From Aliagarivorans taiwanensis DSM 22990 (GTDB taxonomy: Bacteria; Pseudomonadota; Gammaproteobacteria; Enterobacterales; Celerinatantimonadaceae), in the NCBI RefSeq assembly GCF_000429505.1, contig NZ_AUBZ01000018.1, positions 1 through 64,000 of the forward strand: a stretch of 64,000 nt of DNA, given 5' to 3'. A model generated the notes under the pieces. That model made no database searches and was not told the origin of the DNA. It was given only the letters and a program-made list of their open reading frames with translations. Below, piece by piece: positions 25,947-34,088 of the stretch; positions within the stretch are counted from its first letter, which is position 1, and each line of letters starts with the position of its first letter. The position numbers and the translations under genes are program-made.

Positions 25947-26495
25947 ATGTTTTTCTTCAAGCAAAAATGGACGTTTATTGCAGTTTTACTTGCTGGGCTT
26001 GTCGGGTGCGCCGCTTCTGGTCCTGAGTATGTGACCCCGCCAGAGTTGTCTTCAGCAGACTCGAACATGGCGAGAGTATTTTTCTATAGAGAGAAGACTT
26101 TTGCGGGCGCAGCATGGCCAGTAACCTTTTCTATTGATAGAACTAAAGTTATGAGTGTTCGAGCGGGTGGCTATTCTTACATGCTGGTTAAACCAGGTAC
26201 ACACCTGCTGCATCTAAGCGCCATTGATGATCTAGGCATGGAAATCACTGCTGAGTTAGAGGCTGGTGAAGAGTACTTTTTCCGCTTTGCATTGAACGGT
26301 AGCGCACTTCCTCCCGAAGCTATAGTGGATGACAAGACTGACTGGAATCAGCAATCTTCTGCGGCTGGCGGGGCCTCCATTACGGTTAACACGCAGTTAC
26401 AGTTCCTACAAGTTAAGAAGCTATATGCTCAGCAAGAGTTGGCGCGTGAAGGGTTCAAGTATAGCCAGCCTTTGATGGAGAGTTACTTACACTAG
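25947..26495 (+). CDS. DUF2846-type lipoprotein
   Basis: 182 residues from ATG 25947 (a longer frame from TTG 25920 is less likely; GGG-ATAG lies upstream of the ATG). Lipobox LAGLVGC puts the lipidated Cys at residue 21, with Ala at +2, predicting outer-membrane sorting. The following domain (ARVFFYREKTFAGAAWPVTFSIDRTKV...VKPGTHLLHL...EYFFRF) matches DUF2846, a beta-rich domain in many gammaproteobacterial lipoproteins. Function unknown. Confidence 0.82.
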   Translation: MFFFKQKWTFIAVLLAGLVGCAASGPEYVTPPELSSADSNMARVFFYREKTFAGAAWPVTFSIDRTKVMSVRAGGYSYMLVKPGTHLLHLSAIDDLGMEITAELEAGEEYFFRFALNGSALPPEAIVDDKTDWNQQSSAAGGASITVNTQLQFLQVKKLYAQQELAREGFKYSQPLMESYLH

Positions 26496-26564
26496 TTTAT
26501 CGTAATCCGCATCAATTCCTGAGGTGTTCGCCATTGGAGCGAAAGCTAGCAAACCGACTAACAG

Positions 26565-27098
26565 TCACCGCACCCTAACAAAGCGGTTTTTCACCAGGCT
26601 GTCCAGGTAACGCTGTGACTCTACATGGCGAAAACGCAGAGGCGCCGTCAGTTCGCCAAACAGCGGTGCACCGCCGCCTAACACGGTTGGGATGGTGGTG
26701 ATAATCAGCTCGTCGATGAGGTCTTCGCGGAGAAAACTCTGAACGGTTTTACCGCCGTCGATATACAGGTTGCGCATGCCTTGTGTGGCCAGTTCATTAA
26801 CCACGTGCTTCAAGTCGCCGCTTACCAAAAAGGCCTTGTCTTGATAACCATCGGGGATGGCGCTTAGCGAGTTGCTTAGCACATAGACCGGCTTGCTATA
26901 GGGCCAGTCGCAATCAAAACCCACCACGGTCTCAAAGGTATTTCTGCCCATCACTAAGGCGTCTACTTGATCCATAAAAGCCTGAAAGCCAAAGTCGGAG
27001 CCCTCTGGATTAGGGATCTCATGCAGCCAGTCTAGCTGGTTGTTTTGGTCGGCAATAAAGCCATCAAGGCTGGTTGCGATATAAACGTAGTTGGCCAT
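26565..27098 (-). CDS. Dihydrofolate-reductase-like (RibD C-terminal domain) protein
   Basis: 177 residues. Fold of DHFR/RibD-C reductases: YVYIATSLDGFIAD at the start, DALVMGRNTFETV for NADPH binding, and NLYIDGGKTVQSFLRE followed by ELIITTIPTVLGGGAPLF. Such proteins probably use NADPH, but their substrates are mostly unknown. It is divergent from a TetR regulator, with a palindromic operator between them, so it is probably repressed by that regulator. Confidence 0.88.
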   Translation of the reverse strand: MANYVYIATSLDGFIADQNNQLDWLHEIPNPEGSDFGFQAFMDQVDALVMGRNTFETVVGFDCDWPYSKPVYVLSNSLSAIPDGYQDKAFLVSGDLKHVVNELATQGMRNLYIDGGKTVQSFLREDLIDELIITTIPTVLGGGAPLFGELTAPLRFRHVESQRYLDSLVKNRFVRVR

Positions 27099-27143
27099 GT
27101 GTTGACTCCGGTTTAAGTGATTGGCAAGTGAATGCAGGTATTA

Positions 27144-27168
27144 TAGAATAAATTCTACAGTGTAGAAT
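27144..27168. promoter_or_regulatory. Overlapping palindromes, likely TetR operator
   Basis: TAGAATAAATTCTA (27144-27157) and ATTCTACAGTGTAGAAT (27152-27168) are both perfect palindromes and share ATTCTA. They lie midway between the divergent DHFR-like and TetR-family genes (46 bp and 29 bp from their starts), where a regulator would control both. Confidence 0.75.
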
Positions 27169-27196
27169 AATAGCGCAAGTCTAACGAGATCCTTTT

Positions 27197-27778
27197 GTGA
27201 ATGTCAACGTGAAGAAACGCGGCCGCCCTAGCCGAGAAGGCACCGCACTTAAGCCTGAGAAGATTATCGACACCGCTAAACAGCTGATGGTGGAGCAAGG
27301 GAAGATTCCCAGTATCAGACAGTTAGCCACGGCGCTGCAGGTGGACGCGATGGCGATCTACCATTACTTCAAAAGTAAGGCAGTATTGTTAGAGGCCGTG
27401 ACCACCTCGCTAATCAGCGATATCTATCAGCCTGTTGTAAGCGTAGAGAATGGGGCTGAGGTAGCAACTGAGTGGCAAACAGAGCTGCGCCAGCTGTGCC
27501 TGAGCTACCTGAACTTACTAGAGCAATACCCGGGTTTGCTGGAAACCTTGCTTTCAATGGAATCGGAAGGACCGGCAGAGGTGTTTGCCCAGCGCTTTAG
27601 CATCATTGTGGAGCCACTTGAGTTAGACCCACAGGTGGTTGAGTCAGCCTTGGCATTGTTGGTGGATTATCTGCATGGCTTTGCCTTGGCGATGAACTGC
27701 AATCGAGACCGCGATGCCTTAAATTCGCAAATGATTGAAGGGCCTCTGGGATTGTATTGCAAGGCATTTGGTTGCTAA
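27197..27778 (+). CDS. TetR/AcrR-family regulator
   Basis: 193 residues, GTG start. Basic N-terminus (KKRGRPSREG) followed by the helix-turn-helix around PSIRQLATALQVDAMAIYHYFKSK (residues about 38-60). The C-terminal helical domain (from about 75) resembles the TetR ligand-binding type (LLSMESEGPAEVFAQRF). It probably represses itself and the divergent reductase through the palindromes at 27144-27168. Ligand unknown. Confidence 0.9.
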   Translation: MNVNVKKRGRPSREGTALKPEKIIDTAKQLMVEQGKIPSIRQLATALQVDAMAIYHYFKSKAVLLEAVTTSLISDIYQPVVSVENGAEVATEWQTELRQLCLSYLNLLEQYPGLLETLLSMESEGPAEVFAQRFSIIVEPLELDPQVVESALALLVDYLHGFALAMNCNRDRDALNSQMIEGPLGLYCKAFGC

Positions 27779-27942
27779 TGATTCGCTCAGAAAACCTATC
27801 TACCTAGTGCGTGAAGCGTTCAAGAGCGAGGTATAGATTCTGTCTGTTTTTAATCGTGAGTTGGTTCTCTGGTAATTATGGCCGAATGGTAAGTAGTCAC
27901 TTAAGTGTTGGTTGTCATTTTGCGAAGATAGTCTTTTTCTCC

Positions 27943-28728
27943 CTAATCCAATAGGTCACTGACAGCTATTGAAATGGCATCTTTCATGGTGCTGAACCGA
28001 TGGGAAGCGCCCTCTACCAGAACGAGAGATACAGTTAGTCCGGCTTCTTGGTAGAGCTCTTCACACTGCCTCGCAAACTTAGGCCTAGTGTTAGAGTCTT
28101 TTGCTCCTGTAACGAGCACGATTTCCGTTGCTGATGGTATTGAAGCTGCGTAGTCATCAGGCGACAAGCTTTTGGGCCATTTACCTTTACCCCTATCTTT
28201 CCGGTATTTTGAAATGTCACAAACGGTAGATACCAAGACAACTGCGTCGAGTAACAGCGGATACTTACCGATTATCACCCCTAATGTCATTGCTCCGCCA
28301 GAGTGGCCAACGGCAATGGTTCGAGTCACTGAATACTGTTCTTGAATATGTTCGATAGTGCTGGCGACATAGTGAATGTTTTCTTCAGTTTTGTTGTCAT
28401 CACTGCCGTACAATTTTTTTCCTGGGCTCTTATTACCGAACTCATCATGCGTCGATGGCCGAAGGATAGATACACCGATTGCACCGTCATAGGTTTCAGG
28501 TATTTGCTCTGCTTCAGTGAAAAGGTAGCGAGGATCCAAGCCGTTTCTACTTGCTAAATCACCGGGCAAGTACACCACTAATGTTTGGGGCTCAGTGGAA
28601 GATGGGGCTTCAAACGCTTCGTAGTAAAGTAGCTCGCTTGAGCTAGACGAGCCCTGAGGGGCGCTAGTTGTATTTGCGCATGAACTGACAAGAAAAAAAG
28701 AAATTAAGAACAACAGCTTATTAAGCAT
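27943..28728 (-). CDS. Alpha/beta-hydrolase lipoprotein
   Basis: 261 residues. The lipobox LVSSC places the lipidated Cys at residue 17 with Ala at +2 (outer-membrane sorting predicted). The nucleophile elbow GHSGGA and a C-terminal GASHRF (catalytic His) with an acid in between (VTGAKDSNT) make a probable Ser-Asp-His triad. Esterase/peptidase-like secreted lipoprotein; substrate unknown. It is a single gene; flanking gaps 27779-27942 and 28729-28950 show nothing recognisable. Confidence 0.82.
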   Translation of the reverse strand: MLNKLLFLISFFLVSSCANTTSAPQGSSSSSELLYYEAFEAPSSTEPQTLVVYLPGDLASRNGLDPRYLFTEAEQIPETYDGAIGVSILRPSTHDEFGNKSPGKKLYGSDDNKTEENIHYVASTIEHIQEQYSVTRTIAVGHSGGAMTLGVIIGKYPLLLDAVVLVSTVCDISKYRKDRGKGKWPKSLSPDDYAASIPSATEIVLVTGAKDSNTRPKFARQCEELYQEAGLTVSLVLVEGASHRFSTMKDAISIAVSDLLD

Positions 28729-28950
28729 AACCGACGTCCTATGTGGTTAAGTTTTTTGACTGAAAATAGAGTAGAGGCATATTGCCTACCTACTTTTTTA
28801 AAGCAGCAAGATCCTCTCCAGAAAAGTAACTTATTGATTTAGCTGATGGAAAGTTAATCGAGTAATGAGTATAGGCTTGAAGTGTTAACCATACCGACAC
28901 TAGATCATTGATGTAGTGGCATTGCTAGGAACGGTGAGGCTAGGTGAGCC

Positions 28951-30660
28951 TCACTTAAATATCACCACCAACAACAGTAAATTCCCCAACAACGACAAGG
29001 TCGCGGCAATCTGCCAGAACTTGGTGGGGTGGCGTTGCATCAGTGGGGCGTTTTGATAGCGAGCGGTGAGGCTGGGGTTGGGGTTCTTTAAATCCTGAGT
29101 GAACTCGGAGAAGGCTTGCTGGCGCTCGTTGGGGTTGGGGCTGCAGGCTTTTTCCAAGGTTAGGTCGAACCATTTGGGGAGGTCGGGGCGCTTCTCGCTG
29201 AGGTCTTGGTACTTCCAGGCGCTGTAGCTTTTGGGCACGGCGTTGCGGAAGTTGCTGGTGTTAAACGGGGTTTTACCGCAAAGCATCTCGTAGCAGAGGA
29301 TGCCCAGTGAGAACATATCGGATTTAAAGTCGCCGCGCGCGCCCATCAGGTATTCGGGGGCGATATAGTCCACCGAGCCCACCGGCACGTTGTCGTTGAT
29401 CACCGACTTTATCTCATCCAGTCCTTCCGCCCACACGGTGCCGAAGTCGATGATCTTCACCTGACCGAAGCGGTCGATAATCACGTTCTCGGGTTTAAGA
29501 TCGCGGTGCACCATGCCGCTGCGTTGGAAGGCGCGCAGGCCGCGACACACCTCATAGATAATCGCTCTGACTTCATCCAGCGGCGCCTTGGGGTGGTCGA
29601 TAATCCACTGGCGCAGGTTCTGGCCGTCGAGGTATTCGCACAGGTGGTACATAAAGCGGCTCTCTTCCTGACGCGGGAAGATGCGCATAATGCAGCGGTG
29701 GTTCAGGGTGCTACCGACCCACTCTTCGCGCAGAAAGCCCTCCAAGTACAACGGGTCGTCGGCGAAGTTCTCTGAGGGGGTTTTTAGGGCGAACTGTTTG
29801 CCTTTGTCGTCTTCAACCAAGTAAACGTGGCTGCGGGTGCCGCTAAACAGCACTCGGCAGATGGTGTAACCCTCCAGCACATTACCGGGTTTAAGTACCG
29901 GCGGGATCGCCAGTTTGGTGATGCGCCGATGGGCTTCGTTGATATCTTCTTCGGGCAGGCTAAGCACCCGTGCCAGCACGCAGGTGAGGTTATCGTCGCA
30001 GCCTTGGGCTAGCGCTTGCTGGCAGATCTGCTCGGCTGCCTTGCTCAAATCGTCTTGATGGGTAAGGAAGCACTCACTTATTGCTTGGTTGCTAAGGAAA
30101 TGGTGTACGCCATCGGTGCTCAGTAAGAACACATCGCCTTCTTTGAGGTCGACCCTTGAGTAATCCACCTCCAGGTGGCTGTCGATCCCCACCGCGCGCG
30201 ACAAGATATCTTGGTTGCCATGGAACTGCACATGGTCGCGAGTGAGCGGTTTAAAGCCTTGCTCGCTTAAGCGGTAGATGCGGCTGTCGCCAACGTGGAA
30301 CAGGTGGGCCGAGGTGGACTTAAAAATCAGGGTGCTCAGGGTACACACCAAGCTGTCTTCGTGGCTTTTGCTGTTCTTGTTGAACATCCAGCTATTAAGG
30401 GCGGTGATCACCCGGGCGGCAGATTGGTTGACGCTCCAGCTATCGGGCGTGGCGTAGTAGTCGTTGATGAAGTTGGTGACCGAGGTCTGGCTGGCGATGT
30501 GCGAGTTGGCGCTGATGCTTACACCATCGGCGATGGCAATGGCGGCACCTTTAAGATCGAGACTAAAGCCCTCGGGCACCTTGGCGGCGAAGGCATCTTG
30601 GTTAAGGGGCTTAGTTCCTTCGGAGCTAAACCCGCGGATCTCGACCTGCAGCTTTTTCAT
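28951..30660 (-). CDS. Bifunctional PP2C phosphatase-Ser/Thr kinase, membrane-anchored
   Basis: 569 residues from ATG 30660 (the frame extends to 30726 but runs into a MITE). N-terminal PP2C phosphatase, about 1-235: NQDAF, AIADGVS, FHVGDSRIY and STDGVHHF hold the metal-binding aspartates. Kinase domain, about 255-520: glycine-loop region FSGTRSHVYLVED, Lys in FALKTP, catalytic MVHRDLKPENV, DFG in IIDFGTVW, and PVGSVDYIAPEYL. One helix at the very C-terminus (IAATLSLLGNLLLLVVIF) anchors it. Such fusions lie next to assimilatory nitrate genes in Pseudomonas and others; here the nitrate transporter is next, upstream on the same strand, but nirBD are absent. Substrate unknown. Confidence 0.92.
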   Translation of the reverse strand: MKKLQVEIRGFSSEGTKPLNQDAFAAKVPEGFSLDLKGAAIAIADGVSISANSHIASQTSVTNFINDYYATPDSWSVNQSAARVITALNSWMFNKNSKSHEDSLVCTLSTLIFKSTSAHLFHVGDSRIYRLSEQGFKPLTRDHVQFHGNQDILSRAVGIDSHLEVDYSRVDLKEGDVFLLSTDGVHHFLSNQAISECFLTHQDDLSKAAEQICQQALAQGCDDNLTCVLARVLSLPEEDINEAHRRITKLAIPPVLKPGNVLEGYTICRVLFSGTRSHVYLVEDDKGKQFALKTPSENFADDPLYLEGFLREEWVGSTLNHRCIMRIFPRQEESRFMYHLCEYLDGQNLRQWIIDHPKAPLDEVRAIIYEVCRGLRAFQRSGMVHRDLKPENVIIDRFGQVKIIDFGTVWAEGLDEIKSVINDNVPVGSVDYIAPEYLMGARGDFKSDMFSLGILCYEMLCGKTPFNTSNFRNAVPKSYSAWKYQDLSEKRPDLPKWFDLTLEKACSPNPNERQQAFSEFTQDLKNPNPSLTARYQNAPLMQRHPTKFWQIAATLSLLGNLLLLVVIFK

Positions 30661-30698
30661 GTAGTTATCGTTCTCGCATTCGGTGTAGGGTACAAATA

Positions 30699-30858
30699 AT
30701 ACCAATCCACATAAGTAACTGCTCATTCTTACTGGTTAAAATCATTGATGACAGCGTCAACGCTTTTGTAATTAGCCCACTAGTCACGGCAAGCGCTTCC
30801 TCGTCCTCAATGATTTTCCCTGCGCAATCTCTGATCACTTACTTATCCGGATTGGTAT
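30699..30858. mobile_element. MITE-like element, copy B (160 bp)
   Basis: Inverted relative to copy A (24655-24814), same length and about 92% identical by hand alignment. Ends ATACCAATC / GATTGGTAT. It lies 38 bp upstream of the kinase/phosphatase start codon and 6 bp from the terminator of the nitrate transporter gene. It may therefore supply or displace the promoter of the kinase gene. Confidence 0.9.
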
Positions 30859-30863
30859 CAACA

Positions 30864-30893
30864 GCAAAACGAGAGCAGCCTCTCTCGTTTTGC
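30864..30893 (-). terminator. Terminator-like hairpin after the nitrate transporter gene
   Basis: GCAAAACGAGAG / CTCTCGTTTTGC: 12-bp perfect stem with a 6-nt loop, 29 bp after the transporter stop. The T-rich stretch is inside the stem's 3' arm, so efficiency is uncertain. Confidence 0.7.
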
Positions 30894-30921
30894 CTTAGTT
30901 AGTGATTAATAAGCTGAGTGA

Positions 30922-32397
30922 TTAGCTAGAAACCTGAATCAGCTCAACGCTACCGTCTTCACGCACTTCCGCCATATGGCCAGCAGGCTCACGCATAAAC
31001 AGCAGGGTGATAAAGCCCAGAACCGCAGTGCCGGAGATAACCAGGAAGAAGGTTGAGGTATCCACCATCGAGTACACGGTTAGGTAGACCACCGCGCCCA
31101 CGTTGCCGTAAGCACCGGTCATACCGGCAATCTGTCCGGTCAGGCGACGCTTAATCAGCGGCACTACCGCAAACACCGCACCTTCGCCCGATTGCACGAA
31201 GAACGAACAGGCCATCGCTGCAATAACGGCCAGCGCCAGTGGCCAGCTTGAGTCGATAACCGACATCAGCGCGTAGCCTGCGGCCAAACCAGCGGTCAGG
31301 ATGAGCAGGGTCGATTTACGGCCGAAGCGGTCGGAGATCAGGCCGCCAGCCGGGCGTGACATCAGGTTCATAAAGGCGTAGGCCGAGGCGACCATCCCCG
31401 CCATTACTGGGCTAAGGCTGAAGGTTTCCGAGAAGAACAGTGGCAACATCGATACCACCGCCAGCTCCGAGCCAAAGGTGGCGAAGTACAGCACGTTTAG
31501 TACCGCAACCTGCTTGAACTCATAGCGGTGTACCTCAGGAACCTCTTCTTTAAACAGGTTCTTGTTCACTTGAATCGCTTTGTAGCAATCCACCACCAAC
31601 AGCGCCGCCAAGCCTGCGTAAGCCGCCAGCGCAGCGCCATCGCTAATCAGCGTTACACCTTTAGGCGAGAGCTTCCAGGTCAACATGGCGAGGGCAAAGT
31701 ACATCGGCAACTTCATGATAATCATAAACAGCAGGTCGCCCTTGCTGGTCACTTCCATGCCACCAAGGTTTTTCGGGCGGAAGTAGGTCGAGCCCTTTGG
31801 CGTATCGCTTACCGTGGCGTAGTAGATAAACGACCAAATCACACTGGCCACACCGGTCGAGGCAATCGCATAGCGCCAGCCGTCGTCACCGCCAAACACG
31901 TAGAACGCAATCGAAGGCAAAGTGAACGAGGCGGCCGCCGAGCCAAAGTTACCCCAGCCACCGTAGATGCCCTCTGCGGTGCCCAGCTCATTGTGTGGGA
32001 ACCACTCAGACACCATGCGAATACCAATCACGAAGCCGGCGCCGATAAAGCCCAGCAGCAAGCGCGAAATCGCCAGCATCTCAAAGGAGTCGGCGAAGGC
32101 GAACATAAAGCAGGGGATGGAACAGAGCAGCAACAAGGCTGAGTAGGTTTTACGTGGACCGAAGCGATCGGTCAGCATGCCGATCACGATCCGCGCGGGA
32201 ATGGTTAGGGCAACGTTGAGGATAAGCAGGGTTTTCACTTGTGCGCCGGTCAGGCCAAAGGTTTCTTTGATTACACCCAGCAGCGGCGCGTGGTTAAACC
32301 AAACAAAGAAAGTGATAAAAAACGCTATCCAGCTCATATGCAGGATCTTCATTTTCCCGGTGAAGGAAAACAGGTTGAACTTGGTATCTGTATCCAT
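30922..32397 (-). CDS. NarK/NasA-type nitrate/nitrite transporter (MFS)
   Basis: 491 residues with about twelve transmembrane helices. Nitrate-porter signatures are visible: [19 protein letters not shown] in TM5 and [16 protein letters not shown] in TM11, each with the conserved Gly-rich motif and, in the first, the nitrate-binding Arg; a second Arg is in [15 protein letters not shown]. Likely imports nitrate. The next gene on the strand is a PP2C-kinase fusion, a pairing seen with assimilatory nitrate genes, but a hairpin and a MITE lie between. AGAGGC upstream of ATG is the ribosome binding site. Confidence 0.93.
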   Translation of the reverse strand: MDTDTKFNLFSFTGKMKILHMSWIAFFITFFVWFNHAPLLGVIKETFGLTGAQVKTLLILNVALTIPARIVIGMLTDRFGPRKTYSALLLLCSIPCFMFAFADSFEMLAISRLLLGFIGAGFVIGIRMVSEWFPHNELGTAEGIYGGWGNFGSAAASFTLPSIAFYVFGGDDGWRYAIASTGVASVIWSFIYYATVSDTPKGSTYFRPKNLGGMEVTSKGDLLFMIIMKLPMYFALAMLTWKLSPKGVTLISDGAALAAYAGLAALLVVDCYKAIQVNKNLFKEEVPEVHRYEFKQVAVLNVLYFATFGSELAVVSMLPLFFSETFSLSPVMAGMVASAYAFMNLMSRPAGGLISDRFGRKSTLLILTAGLAAGYALMSVIDSSWPLALAVIAAMACSFFVQSGEGAVFAVVPLIKRRLTGQIAGMTGAYGNVGAVVYLTVYSMVDTSTFFLVISGTAVLGFITLLFMREPAGHMAEVREDGSVELIQVSS

Positions 32398-32820
32398 GAT
32401 TGCCTCTAATAAACGAATAAGTCCCTTTAGTGGTCATTAGTACAAATTTGGTGCCAAGAGCTTGATTTAATTAAGCGAACTTTTAGTTAATCAAATAAAA
32501 ACAATGATTTACGATGATTCGGAATGACTGAAAAATGCACTAAATATCCCTTTGGAGATATCTCTTTGGAGGTGTTTTTTGTTTGTGGAGAGGCTAGGGC
32601 AGCGGGTGGCCGTGTTTGCTATTGGTGCAAAGCTCCACCCAAATGTGCGTAGTTGGTGCGCTTGCTTTCTCTTTGAGGCCGCCGCGATTATCAAAAAAAG
32701 CGAGAAAGTGATTCAACAAAAGCGGCCATTATCATCTGCCGGGTATCGCTTATGATGTCTGCCGTTCCGAGGTACACGCGCTTTGTACCTCCTCAACAGC
32801 AACTGATAGAGGGTATTAAA
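32398..32820. other. Intergenic region between divergent genes
   Basis: About 420 bp. AT-rich at 32450-32530, with TTGATTTAATTAAG (32462-32475), which has one good FNR half-site only. It must hold the divergent promoters of the nitrate transporter and the nitroreductase. No gene or repeat recognised. Confidence 0.5.
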
Positions 32821-33477
32821 GTGTCTCACCAAATCATTCAAGATCTAAACAGCCGTTACACCGCCAAGAAGTACGACGAGAGCAAACGTATCTCGCAAGA
32901 CGATATGGCCGTTATCAAAGAAGCGATTCGTCTGTCTGCGTCATCGATTAACTCGCAGCCTTGGAAGTTTATTGTGATTGAGAGTGATGAGGCCAAGCAG
33001 CGCTTCCACGACACCTTTGCCAACATGCATCAGTTTAACCAGCCACACGCCAAAGCGGCCTCGCACACCATCTTGCTGGCCTATGACCCGAACTTCACCA
33101 AAGAGAAGTTTGCCAAGCGGGTTGATGCCGAAGTAGCCTCAGGCCACCTACCTGCGGACATGTACGACATGTTTATGGGCGCCTATGCCTTCGCCGAAGC
33201 TAACACCGACGAGCACGGCTACAACGGCAGCTGGACCAAAGCACAGGTTTACATTGCGCTGGGTAACTTGCTACACACCTTGGCGCGTTTGGGCATTGAT
33301 TCCTCCCCGATGGAGGGCGTAGACCCAAGCCTGCTGGGTGAGATCTTTAAAGACGAACTAGACGGCCACGTATGTGAAGTTGCCCTTGCTATCGGTTACC
33401 ACAAAGACGGCGAAGACTATAACCACGGCCTGCCAAAAGCACGCCTGCCAATGGACGATGTGGTAACTACTCTGTAG
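32821..33477 (+). CDS. Oxygen-insensitive NAD(P)H nitroreductase (NfsB-like)
   Basis: 218 residues from GTG 32821, matching NfsB (217); AGAGGGT lies 7 nt upstream, and the longer frame from 32752 adds non-homologous residues. FMN-binding segments: NSRYTAKKYDESK near the start, SSINSQPWKFIVIES, and the C-terminal GYHKDGEDYNHGLPKARLP. Reduces nitroaromatics and quinones with FMN. A good terminator follows at 33502-33526. Confidence 0.92.
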   Translation: MSHQIIQDLNSRYTAKKYDESKRISQDDMAVIKEAIRLSASSINSQPWKFIVIESDEAKQRFHDTFANMHQFNQPHAKAASHTILLAYDPNFTKEKFAKRVDAEVASGHLPADMYDMFMGAYAFAEANTDEHGYNGSWTKAQVYIALGNLLHTLARLGIDSSPMEGVDPSLLGEIFKDELDGHVCEVALAIGYHKDGEDYNHGLPKARLPMDDVVTTL

Positions 33478-33501
33478 TTCCACCGCCCGTTAAGTTTGAA
33501 C

Positions 33502-33526
33502 AAAGAGCCGCGAATGCGGCTCTTTT
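33502..33526 (+). terminator. Intrinsic terminator of the nitroreductase gene
   Basis: AAAGAGCCGC / GCGGCTCTTT, 10-bp stem with a GAAT loop and trailing T, 24 bp after the stop codon. Confidence 0.88.
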
Positions 33527-33603
33527 GCGTTCACTGTCCGGCTTCATAGGCTTCAGTAATTCTGTTGCAAAAATAATCACAAAAATCGGCTTGTTATTAC
33601 AAG

Positions 33604-33642
33604 TGTAAATCATTATCATTCGCATAATGTTATGTTGTAACA
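33604..33642 (+). promoter_or_regulatory. Fur-like and Zur-like boxes upstream of rpmE2
   Basis: TGTTATGTTGTAACA (33628-33642) fits the gammaproteobacterial Zur pattern GTTATAnTATAAC with few mismatches, 20 bp before the rpmE2 ATG. Upstream, TGTAAATCATTATCA (33604-33618) matches the Fur 7-1-7 pattern TGATAATNATTATCA at 13 of 15. Zinc control of zinc-free ribosomal paralogues is well established; the second box is suggestive only. Confidence 0.65.
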
Positions 33643-33661
33643 CTAGATAAGGAAGAATTGC

Positions 33662-33922
33662 ATGCAGCCCGGCATTCACCCCGATTACCGCCAAGTGGTA
33701 TTCCACGACACCAGTGTCGACGAGTACTTTATCATTGGCTCAACCTTAAAAACTGACCGCACCATCGAGTGGAAGGATGGCAAGACCTACCCTTACTACA
33801 CGCTAGATGTGTCATCCGCGTCGCATCCCATCTACACCGGTAAGCAGAAAGTGGTTCAATCAGACGGCCGTGTCGCCCAGTTCAACAAGCGCTTTGGCTT
33901 TACCTCGAAAGGGAGCAAGTAG
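33662..33922 (+). CDS. rpmE2: Type B 50S ribosomal protein L31
   Basis: 86 residues, the length of the L31 type B (YkgM) group. It has no cysteine at all, so lacks the zinc-binding CxxC of the standard L31. Segments [16 protein letters not shown] and [20 protein letters not shown] are characteristic. Under zinc shortage this form replaces the zinc-containing L31, freeing zinc. A Zur-like box lies just upstream, and rpmJ2 follows 2 bp later. Confidence 0.96.
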   Translation: MQPGIHPDYRQVVFHDTSVDEYFIIGSTLKTDRTIEWKDGKTYPYYTLDVSSASHPIYTGKQKVVQSDGRVAQFNKRFGFTSKGSK

Positions 33923-33924
33923 CC

Positions 33925-34050
33925 ATGAAGGTTGTGAAGTCGCTGAAGACGGCCAAGAACCGCCATCCGGATTGCCAGATCGTAAAGCGCCGTGGTCGTA
34001 TGTTCGTTATCTGCAAGACTAATCCGCGTTTTAAGGCGGTGCAGAAGTAG
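33925..34050 (+). CDS. rpmJ2: Alternative (zinc-free) 50S ribosomal protein L36
   Basis: 41 residues, starting 2 bp after the rpmE2 stop (ATG 33925). Begins [20 protein letters not shown] and contains [17 protein letters not shown], the L36 type (YkgO) pattern. The Cys/His zinc-finger set of standard L36 is incomplete: only two cysteines are present. It works with rpmE2 in the zinc-sparing response and belongs to the same operon. Confidence 0.95.
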   Translation: MKVVKSLKTAKNRHPDCQIVKRRGRMFVICKTNPRFKAVQK

Positions 34051-34063
34051 CATCGCTCGACTA

Positions 34064-34088
34064 ACCCGCTAGCGATTCACTAGCGGGT
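34064..34088. terminator. Hairpin between convergent rpmJ2 and VOC genes
   Basis: ACCCGCTAG / CTAGCGGGT, 9-bp perfect stem with 7-nt loop, overlapping the stop codon of the VOC gene. There is no T-run on either strand, so it may act as a transcript-end stabiliser rather than a full terminator. Confidence 0.5.

Noticed and set aside
32462-32475. FNR site upstream of the nitrate transporter
   Set aside because: Only the first half-site fits; the second half matches poorly.
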